A DNA stretch of 36,383 nt, from the IMG/VR virus record IMGVR_UViG_3300009786_000035, positions 1 through 36,383 of that record. One strand, 5' to 3'. The translations under genes were made by a program, and so were the position numbers. How positions within the stretch are numbered: position 1 is the first letter of the stretch; each line of letters begins with the position of its first letter. Shown one piece after another: positions 7,504 to 16,900 of the stretch. The notes below the pieces were generated by a model. That model was given only the letters and a program-made list of their open reading frames with translations, made no database searches and was not told the DNA's origin. The stretch comes from a virus.

Positions 7504-10500
7504 TGGCACGCTCAGGTAGGTTCGGCTCACTCCCCGGTTCGTCCCCGGACCTCACGTCCACCATCGCTGCTCTGCTGGAGCAGTACGAGAACGCCCGTGA
7601 CCGGAACATCTATTCGGCATGGCTGAATGGCGGCAAGTTTGAGGGCAAGAAGGTCACCGACCAGAGCCTGATGGCGTTCTACAAGATGCGTCGTTCGCAG
7701 TACACCAAGGACGACCCCGAGTACGACTACTGGAACCAGCAGCACTCGCAAATCGACTACCGCATCGGTGAGTCCAAGATGCTCCTGCGGTTTGAGCGGA
7801 ACAACATCAAGGAAGGCGGTGCCGCTGCGTGGTACGCCTCCAATGCAAAGCGTTTTCCCAAGAACAGCGAGGTGTGGCGTGAGGCTATGCGTAACGCCGC
7901 TCGCTTCCAGAAGGCGGCTCAGGAAACTCGCAAGTCCTCGACGGCCACCATGAGCGACAGCGAGAAGTACGCCAAGGCCAACGACCGTATCTACCTCCAG
8001 CGGATCGCCCCGATGGAGGCAGCCGTCGCCGCATGGGAGAATGCCCTAGACCGCAACAACATGTCCGACGAGGCCGACTCGTTTATGACCCTCGGTGGCG
8101 ACAAGATGGCCAAGGACGCCGAGATGCGGCAGTTCATGCGGACTCATGCGGGCAAGTCCTACGGCAAGGCGTTCAAGAAGGCCACTGGCCGAAACTTTAC
8201 CTACAAGGCGTTCAAGCAAGTGCTGCGTCGGGGCCAGCAGGGTTACCGCCAGCAGGCAGGCAACGCCAAGCGGTTCGGCTTCCTCTCCTACGTGCCCGGT
8301 CTCAACCAGAAGGCCGCTGGTGTCGGGCAGTACCGGACGCAGTTGCACGTCTTCGTAGACGACATCTACGAAGACTACGACCGCGAGTTCGTGCGGTTCG
8401 ATGACGAGATGGACGACGCTGAGAACGCTCTGGAACGTCAAGCCGTGCGGGACTCGTTCAAGGGTATCTTCACGAAGATTGCCAAGCGAGCAGCCAAAGG
8501 GAAGCGGGGCGACCACGTCCTCGCCGCGTCCATCGACAACACCCAGAACGCCATCGACGGCAAGAAGGGCGTCACCTCAGCCCGTAACGAGTTGATGGCC
8601 GGTGGCAAGTCAGGCACCTCCAAGGCCGCTGCCAGCACCGACCCCGTATACGAGACCGTCCGCATCACCAACCCCGATGGCACCCAGACGGAAGTCAGCA
8701 CCTCCGTCCTCGACCTTTCACAAGGTGGAGACATCGAGGACATCCTCATCTCGGCCATCAACGACAAAGAGAAGATCATCCCCGGCTATGAGTCGGATGA
8801 GTGGATGTTCGTCAAGGCCTACGACGGCACGCTGGTCGAAGTCGAGACCGCTGAGTGGCGGAAACGGCACTCGTTCCTTCCCGGCTCGTCCGCACGAGAC
8901 AACGACTTCATCGAGAACACGGTCGTACTCGCTGGTGGCGTGAAGGCCAAGGTCATGCTTCCGGTCCAGACGGCGATGCTCCACTTGGGCATGGTAAATA
9001 CTGACCCCATGCCCGTCGAAGCAGTCTCGTACAAGACGGTCCACGGAGACATCCGCTACCAGTACGTCGGCCCTGAGGGTTGGATGCAGGACACCGCTGC
9101 CCACCCGCTGGACTGGGCCAACAACTTCGATGATGGCGAGGAGCGAACCGAGACCGGTCATTGGTACGACGAGGTCAATCATAAGATTGTCAAGGTGGTC
9201 TCCGACGCAGACGACCAAGGCAACATGCGGGTCAATGCCCAGTTCGCTGCCTATGTGTGGGGCAAAGCCATCGTTATCTACGCCGAGAAGAACGGCTTCA
9301 CGCTAGACCCCTCGACAGACGTCTACATAGACAAGAACGGGAAGCCGGTCGAGGTCTCGCAGGCGGACGTGATGCCCACGTTCAAGAACATGCTGGTGGC
9401 CCACGGCACGACCTTCGATGAAGACGGCTCCCCCATCATCCCCGGTGGCGACCTTGTCAAGACCGTGCAGGTGGCGAACCCCGCCTTCAGCAAGGCTCAG
9501 GCCCCCGGCTCCGTCAGGCCCGACAAGGATGGCGGTGCTCTACCCAACCGCTACAAAACCATCGACTACCTCGCAGGCGGGCGTACAGCGTACGACGCCA
9601 TGTCCGAAGAGGACCAAGCGGCGATCCAAGCCGCTGCGTTTGACCTGAACGAGAACGAAGACATCTCCCCAGCGACCCAGCACCTCGTCAATGCCCGTGA
9701 AGAGTTGGGCTATGCGTACGAGGATGGCACGTTCATCGACGCCTCCCGAGCAGACGCAGAGGGCGTAGTCGCAGAACTGCCAGTGGCACAGCAGGGTCCG
9801 TCGGGTTTGGTTCGTCTAGGCGCAGCCCCGACGGCTCCAGAAGTCGGGCAGGCCGGAGCGGTAGGCCCATCGCAGGCGGTCACCGCGCAGGATCGGTGGC
9901 AACCGCCTTCAGGAAGAGGACAAGCATCTCTGGACCTATGGGTCCGCGGCCTTGAGGGTTCGGACGTGCAGGCCCCTGAGGCCACCCGCATCCCTGAGAC
10001 CATCGACAAAATCATCACCCTGAACGCTGTCCTGACGGAGGCTGGCTCGACGCTGGATACCTCAGGCCGCATCGCTCAGTATCAGGGTACGGTCGGCCGC
10101 AGGGCAGCCGCCGCACTGACCGCTGAGGAACGCCACGAGATCGTCATCGAAATCGCTGTTGCCGAGGGCAACGGCGATAACCCGGATTACATCTATGTAA
10201 TCGCTGGTGAACTCGACGCTCTCGCCGCAGCCGGTGACGCCGGTCTGAGCGAGCGTGAGTTTTTCGACCTGACTGGCTCGATGTCGAAAGATGAGAGGTA
10301 CCGTGCCATCCAGCAGTCGAAGCGGCTCCGTGCGAGCAGCCCTGACAGGAACCGGGCCACGCAGGACTTCCTCTCCGAGACCCTGTTGGACGACCTCCGT
10401 GACGCCAAGTGGAGCGATGCGCAGATCGAAGAGTCCTACCCCGTCATGTTCGCTGAAGAGAAGAAGGTCAACTTAGCGAAGCAGTCTTCCGCCCGTCGCT

Positions 10501-10982
10501 TCAAGGCTGGCTACGGCCCCGACCCGGCACTGGCCGCACTGGGACCGGCTAGTGGAGCCGGGTCTCCGATCATCGACAACGCTGCACAGACGCTGAAGAA
10601 CGCCATCTCTGGCGTCCAGATGGCAATACCGACCGCAGCCATGCCGATGACGCCCGCTTCTGCCTCAGGGAACATCTATGCTGACTTCGCGCGCACCAAC
10701 CGCCGCCTCGTGCTCCCGACCGCCACGACGGTGAAGCCGCTTGTGGCACAGCAGGGTCCATCGGGTTTGGTCCGTCTAGGTGCAGCCCCGACGCTGGCCG
10801 CAACGAAGCCGCTGACCGCCCCCCGGTCCACGCTTCGCCCGACGCTGGACGACGGGCCTTTCCCCTCGCCGTCGCCACAGAGGGGCCTTGGCCTTGGCGA
10901 TGTCATCCCTCCCCTTACGATAGGCCGAACGCCATTCGGTGTTGAGAACGCCTCTGAGGGCAGCAAGGAGTACGACTACTAG
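7503..10982 (+). CDS. Large virion-associated protein with duplicated 17-residue motif
   Basis: 1159 aa. GTG start overlapping the portal stop (TAGTG), with GAGGGG upstream in the portal end. The N-terminal 330 residues are helical, charged and tyrosine-rich. The middle (about 370-730) is mixed alpha/beta with acidic patches and no recognised enzyme motif. The last 400 residues are low in complexity (Ala/Pro/Ser) and contain VAQQGPSGLVRLGAAPT twice, at 761-777 and 1081-1097. It lies between portal and scaffold, a position where some phages encode internal or ejected proteins. An ejection or portal-associated protein is the best guess; no family is recognised. Confidence 0.55.
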   Translation: MARSGRFGSLPGSSPDLTSTIAALLEQYENARDRNIYSAWLNGGKFEGKKVTDQSLMAFYKMRRSQYTKDDPEYDYWNQQHSQIDYRIGESKMLLRFERNNIKEGGAAAWYASNAKRFPKNSEVWREAMRNAARFQKAAQETRKSSTATMSDSEKYAKANDRIYLQRIAPMEAAVAAWENALDRNNMSDEADSFMTLGGDKMAKDAEMRQFMRTHAGKSYGKAFKKATGRNFTYKAFKQVLRRGQQGYRQQAGNAKRFGFLSYVPGLNQKAAGVGQYRTQLHVFVDDIYEDYDREFVRFDDEMDDAENALERQAVRDSFKGIFTKIAKRAAKGKRGDHVLAASIDNTQNAIDGKKGVTSARNELMAGGKSGTSKAAASTDPVYETVRITNPDGTQTEVSTSVLDLSQGGDIEDILISAINDKEKIIPGYESDEWMFVKAYDGTLVEVETAEWRKRHSFLPGSSARDNDFIENTVVLAGGVKAKVMLPVQTAMLHLGMVNTDPMPVEAVSYKTVHGDIRYQYVGPEGWMQDTAAHPLDWANNFDDGEERTETGHWYDEVNHKIVKVVSDADDQGNMRVNAQFAAYVWGKAIVIYAEKNGFTLDPSTDVYIDKNGKPVEVSQADVMPTFKNMLVAHGTTFDEDGSPIIPGGDLVKTVQVANPAFSKAQAPGSVRPDKDGGALPNRYKTIDYLAGGRTAYDAMSEEDQAAIQAAAFDLNENEDISPATQHLVNAREELGYAYEDGTFIDASRADAEGVVAELPVAQQGPSGLVRLGAAPTAPEVGQAGAVGPSQAVTAQDRWQPPSGRGQASLDLWVRGLEGSDVQAPEATRIPETIDKIITLNAVLTEAGSTLDTSGRIAQYQGTVGRRAAAALTAEERHEIVIEIAVAEGNGDNPDYIYVIAGELDALAAAGDAGLSEREFFDLTGSMSKDERYRAIQQSKRLRASSPDRNRATQDFLSETLLDDLRDAKWSDAQIEESYPVMFAEEKKVNLAKQSSARRFKAGYGPDPALAALGPASGAGSPIIDNAAQTLKNAISGVQMAIPTAAMPMTPASASGNIYADFARTNRRLVLPTATTVKPLVAQQGPSGLVRLGAAPTLAATKPLTAPRSTLRPTLDDGPFPSPSPQRGLGLGDVIPPLTIGRTPFGVENASEGSKEYDY
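9783..9833 (+). repeat. Direct repeat copy 1 (51 bp)
   Basis: Encodes residues 761-777 of the 1159-aa protein. It differs from the copy at 10743-10793 at only three positions, all third-codon and synonymous. The copies are 960 bp apart, so recombination between them would delete exactly 320 codons in frame. Confidence 0.9.
10743..10793 (+). repeat. Direct repeat copy 2 (51 bp)
   Basis: Second copy of the segment at 9783-9833, encoding residues 1081-1097 of the same protein with an identical 17-aa sequence. The flanking residues differ between copies, so the conserved unit is the peptide itself. Confidence 0.9.
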
Positions 10983-10987
10983 GCTGG

Positions 10988-10993
10988 TAGACT
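10988..10993 (+). promoter_or_regulatory. Leaderless-type -10 element (TAGACT) for the 2500-aa gene
   Basis: TAGACT, then six bases, then the ATG at 11000, so the start codon would be the transcription start. No Shine-Dalgarno and no clear -35 are visible. The larger string GCTGGTAGACT recurs at 31874-31884. Confidence 0.45.
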
Positions 10994-10999
10994 GGGCCT

Positions 11000-13900
11000 A
11001 TGACATACGATCCGGGGTACAGGCCGTTTGAGGACGAGCCTGAACGTCAAGGGCTGAATGGTCAGTACGGACCTTCCCCAGCCAGTCCTCTCGACTCCCG
11101 TTACGGCGGACCAGACCCGTGGGAGAAGGGGCTACGGGCTTACACCGACCTCGGCAAGCCCAACTATGGCTCCCGTCCGTTTGAGGGGCTAGGCAAGACC
11201 AACGTCGCCACCTCCCTCCCGTTCGCACCCTTCGATACCCGTGGCCGCGATCAGGCCCCGACTCCAGTGGGTGCCCCGCAGCCCGGTCTGTTCCAAGCCT
11301 TCGGGCAAGGCTTGACCCAGTTGGCGATGAACACCGTCATCCCTCTGGATATGATTACCGAGCACCTGTTCGGTTCGTCCACGGGCGAAGACATCGAGAA
11401 GGGCATCGCAAATGGCATCGGTGCCATCGGTGGGGCCTTCGACGGTATCCTCGACTTCATGCCCACGTTCGACTTTCTGCCCGGTGGCGGGGACATCGAA
11501 GGCACCTTCGACGCCCTCCCTGAGGACGAGTTGAAGCGGAGTTTCGACGTGATGATCGCCCAGAACCCAACGGCACGCCTCGAATACATGAAGCAGTTCC
11601 TCGACAGCCGTGGTCCTGACATCGCACGCATGTACGGATTTAGTGGGGACATGGGCGAACTGGCCGGTCCCAGTGCGAGTTTCAGTGAGCAGTTGCGGCG
11701 TATCGTCTTCGGGGGCATGACTGTCCTCGGGAACCAGACCGCAAAGGCGTATGTGAACTCGGCCATGCGGGACATCGACGGGACCGTCTTCAACGCTGAT
11801 ATGGGGGGCCTGCCTGAGGAACTTCAGGCCATCCGCAAGCGTGTGGAGGGCGGGGAGATCACCCGTGAAGAGGCGATTGACGAAATCTCAGCAGGCCAGT
11901 TCCGGTGGACCCACGACGAGGGACCGGGCGGCATGTTCATCAACCTCACGCTAGACATCCTCACTGACCCTCTCATCTGGGCCTCGTTCGGGCTGGGTGG
12001 ATTTGCCAAGGCCGGTGCTAACGGTGCCGTCCGCATGGCGCAGATTAGGACCGCCCAGTACCTGAAGAAGAACGGTGCCCTAGAGGGTCGCATGATTGCG
12101 GACCTCAGCAAGAAGTTCAAGTTGCCGTCTGAGGCCATCATCAAGAGCCAGAGAGATGACATCGTCAAGGCCAAGTACGACTGGGCCGTGAAGTACGCCC
12201 CGACCGAGCATGCACAGGCCATCGGCAGCCTCGGGCGTACGCAGAAGACGCTCTTCAAGTTGGATCACATCATCCAGCCAGCGGCTATGGTCGCCAACGA
12301 GATCGACACCATGTTCGGTATGTTCGGTGCGACCCATGTCGGTCGTCGCCTGTCCGCCTTTCGTGGGGAGAAGCACGTCGAAGGCATCGCCCGAGCGGTG
12401 GGCGTCAAGCGAGTGCAGCGGGTCCAGAATTTCTTTGGCCCCGAGAAGTTCGATGAGTTCACCGCCTACTTCGGCATCTTCTCAGCCAACCAGTCAGCCA
12501 AGATGGCACAGAAGGTCGAGGTCAGTCAACTGTTGGGTGCTGACCGTGCCGTGGACTCCACCGGCAAGCGTATCAACCCTGTCGTGGACGCCCCCGAGCA
12601 CACGCCGACACAGTCCGCCCGAGGCACCATCAACAGCAGCATGGAAGAGGCCCTGCCCAAGGAAGCCGAGCAGGCGTTCCTTGAGTACATGGAGGTCTTC
12701 CTCCCACACGGTGCCCAGTCCGCTGAGGCCGTCGCATCCGCCATGAAGCAGGCCAAGGCAGCCATGGCCCGAGACCTCGCCGCAGCCACCGGGAAGACCG
12801 AGCAGGCAGCCCTGAAGTTCCTTGAGGGAGCCGACCGACGTGAGATGTCCTTCATCCACGCCATCCTCTATGGCCGTCAGGTCCAGATGTTCAACGAGGC
12901 CAAGGTGCAGCACGTCGCTGCGGTGCAAGGGCACCTCGACGCCGCCATCAAGAAGGGTGACGCCGCTGAGGTCACACGCCTCACCGAAGAGTTGTCCAAC
13001 GTCAACCGCCTGACCCTCGTCAGCGAGAACATGCTGACGAGGACGGACGCCGCACGGGTGCTGCACGACATCAACGCCCCCGGACAGAAGGGCATCGACG
13101 CAGCCAAGGATGCCGTAGATCGCTACGACCAGTTGGACATCAACTGGGGCAAGGACACGCCCGGAGGCACCCTCACGGGTGCCGAGTTGGTCACGACGCT
13201 CACAGCACACCTAGACGCCCTGCTGAAGGCTGGCGGTGCCCTGACGGACGTGGTGAGCACCAGCAAGTTGAACCCACGCATCGCAGCGAGCCTAGACAGC
13301 CGCTACCGGGTCGGAATGGCCCCTACTGACGTGTGGGGCATCACCCGTGAAGTGGACGGGAAGATTATCGGGGTCAACCCATTCGTGGAGGCCCTGAGCG
13401 AGAACACCAAGAGCCTGAGCCGGGGCCTGACGTGGTACGACCGCATGAAGCAGGGTCTTGCCGGTCCCATCAGCGGCTCCCGGCTGCACGCCGAAGCCAA
13501 GATGCGGATGCGTGTCATCGGAGCGTCCGAGTTCGGGATGCGTCGAGCCGACACCGATGCCCTCTTCTCGGCCATCAACAGGGAGAGCATCACCCGACAG
13601 AAGGGTGCCCGCTCGTTCGGTGCGGAGGAACTACAGAAGATCGCTGACGCCGCTGGCGTCAAGGTGGACGACACCATTCAGGCCAAGTACGGTGGCCGTG
13701 CCCTCCTACACATGGTGCTGAAAGCCTACGAGGGTGAACTCGCCATGATGGGCGTCACTTCTCGGTCCACCTCCCGGCTCAAGAGCGTCGTCGGACGGCA
13801 GCCACTGGGCGACAACATCATCGGCAAGATCTCGGAAGACCTCTACCCCCGCCTGAGGTTCGCCCTCTCGCCCATCTTCCTCGCCATGGAGTACGTCGAG

Positions 13901-16900
13901 GGTCCGTTCTTCGGCATCCTCCGGGGCATCAAGCCGGGGTGGCGATACGGTAGAGATGATGTAAGCCTGAACTCTATCCTTGAGTACATCCAGCCCGAGT
14001 TCACCGAGCACGGTGCGGGCATCGGTCGTGCCCAGTTGGCCTACGCTGACAGTTTCGGTGCGAAGACCGTGACCGAAGCCTCGTTCGCCACGAAGACGTG
14101 GAACAAGGTGATGCCAGCTAAGTTCGCACGCAACGCTGTCCGCATCCGTGGGCCTCGCTGGTACAACGTCTACGAGATGAAGAAACTGCTCTACGTCCGA
14201 CAGGCCGGTAAGGAAGCGGGCCTGAACTGGAAGCGGACCATGGAGGTCGAGTTCCCTGAGGCCTACCGCTATTGGCAGATTGCCGCCGACAGCACCGACC
14301 CGACCAAGGTCTTCATTGCGTTCATGGAGGAACGAGGTGCGTTCAACCCTGAGGCTCGACACGCCGTCCACATGTTCGATGCGATGAAGCCCGACAGCAT
14401 GGGGCTGGAGCGTATCCGCATGGGCGACGTGGCTGCGTGGCAGGGCTTTGAGACCCGTGCCGCACTGCGTGAGGCCATCGACAACGGCAGTTGGACCCGA
14501 GACCAGTTCATCGCCAAGTACACCGACATCGGTGGCAACCGCAAGTACGCCGAGCGGGCGTGGCAGGTTGCGGACGGCTTTACGGAGGGCGAGTGGAACG
14601 CAGCCCTCGTTGACGCACTGGGCAAGGAAGCGGCAGAGGGTGCCATGAACTTCCACCAGTGGATGGCGAACGCACAGGGCGTGACCATCGAAGAGTTCCT
14701 GAACCGGGAGTACGGACAGGTCGCAGCGAAGGTGGACAAGGCACGGCAGGTACCCGGCGTGGCCCTGAAGCAGACCGTGCGTGCCAGCCTTGAGGGTATC
14801 GGGGCCACCGTTCACGAGCGAGGCAGCCGCCTACACAACGCCGTCAAGGAACGGTCCAGTTCCTACCTCCCTGAGTCCACCCGCAAGGAGTCCGCCACCA
14901 CGGCAGCCATCACCGCTGTCGAGCAGGCCAAGACGACCGGCGACGGGGCTGCATGGAAGGCCGTAGACGACGAGGGCTTCAACGCCAAGGTGCAGGGCTT
15001 CCTCGACGCTGAGGGCGGCAAACTCCCCGGCAAGAAGAAGGGTGGAGGCACGGTCAAGTTGACCAAGGACTCCGGTGCCCGCACGTACTATTACTACGAC
15101 CCGGCCACGGGCCTGCGAGTGGGCTACGTGTCGCTCGACGTGAACGGTCTCGTCGCCTCCATGGAAGTGCTCCCGTCCGCTCAGGGCAAGGGCCTCTCCA
15201 AGGGCATGCTCGACGCCGTCAACCAGAAGGAGAAGGGCAAGTTGGAGCAGGGGTTCAACAGCCCCGCTGTCTCGTTCACTGAGGCTGGCAAGGCCACCGC
15301 CCTGAAGTGGCTCCGTGAGAAGGAAGTCACCATGGGTGACGCAGGCTCTGCCCTGACCGAGTCCATCGACCAAGCCCAGCGAGCGGTAGCCGCAGGCAAG
15401 GGCCGGCCACCGGGCATGTCCCCGGAGCGAGCCGGCATGCTCTCGGACCTCATCGAGGAACGTGAGGCCGTGTACTCCGACATGTACGCCACCATGCGTC
15501 ATGCCTTAGGCAGCAGCGACGACAACATGAAGGCCGCTGCGAACTGGTACGACGAGATGACGACCATGTTCCTCGGGCTGGTAGAGAAGATGCCTGACTC
15601 GATGATGGACGCTCTGATGAAGCAGTGGGATGAGTCCGCTGCCTCGGGCACCCTGAAGCGTGCTGACGGTGCCACCACCAAGGCCCTGAAGGACATGACG
15701 GCCGAAGAGAAGCAGGTTGAGTTGGCCGCACGGCTGAACATCGCCTTCTCGGGCAGCCAGATGAACACCTCCGTCTTGGACGGCATGAAGTACGTCGCCA
15801 AGATGCTGGACGAAATCTTCGAAGACAAGTCACCTGCCCGACTGGCAGACGAGGCTGAGTTCCGGCTGAAGGAGTCCGGTTCGAAGAAGGGTGCGAGGTA
15901 CTGGGACGAGTTGAAGGACGAGACCCTGTCCGCCGAGCGTCGGAAGGAAATCCTCAAGGACTCCAAGGGCGAGCACCTGTACGCCGAGTTCATTGACGAG
16001 GCGACCACGGATGCCCGTCGCAAGGAAATCGTCCAGTCCAAGGTCGAGACCCGCTACGGCTTCAAGGTCGTGGGTCGCCGCATGGAAGACCTCCTGCGTG
16101 ACTTCGGCAACATGGACCCCGAGAAGATTGCCCAGAAACTGTCCGACTTCAACGACAACCTCGCTGGTCGGTACACCCGCACGTCCTCACCCGTGAGCAT
16201 CAACGGCGTGGCCCTCCAGCCTGCCGCCATGGACATCTGGATGAAGCGTATCTTCGGTCACGGCGACGAAGCCTATCTGGGCTACCTCGCTGACGACTAC
16301 ATGCGTGTCAACAAGTTGGACCCGACCGACGCCAACCGGCTCATCGCTGAAGAGGCAGTCATCGAGCATCAGGGCTGGGGACCAGAGGCCCGCACTGAGG
16401 GCGATGCCCCGACCGAGATGCAGTACGAGTGGATGCTGGAGCGGACCAACGAGTTCAAGGACTGGCTCAACAAGGAGGACATCCCCGGACCTAACGGCGA
16501 GTGGGCGGCTCACGAAATCCAAGCGTTGCTGTGGGTCGGTGAGCAGAAGCGACTCCAGTACGAGGGCACGCCGACGTTCGGCACCCTGACGCAGACCGGT
16601 GCCCAGTTGGTGACCGAGCCGCAGAAGACCCGCATCAACCCCAACGTGCTGGAGTTGATGGTGGAGCACGGCGACGAGGCCGGTCAGGTCATGGCTAACA
16701 TCCAGCGAGACATCAACACGCCCCTGATGGCATCCATTGCAGAGAACACGGGTGTCGTGGCTCTACGGACCCTTGACGGGTCTGGTACGGGCAGCACGAA
16801 CGTGGTCTTCGCCAGCAAGGACGCCTCCATGCGTGCGGCAGGGGCTATGGCCGTTGCTCTGGACGAGCCGGTCATCCGCATCGGTAACGGCAGCACCCAC

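Noticed and set aside
13706-14815. 369-aa open frame on the minus strand
   Set aside because: Entirely antisense to the 2500-aa gene, with shadow-type composition.
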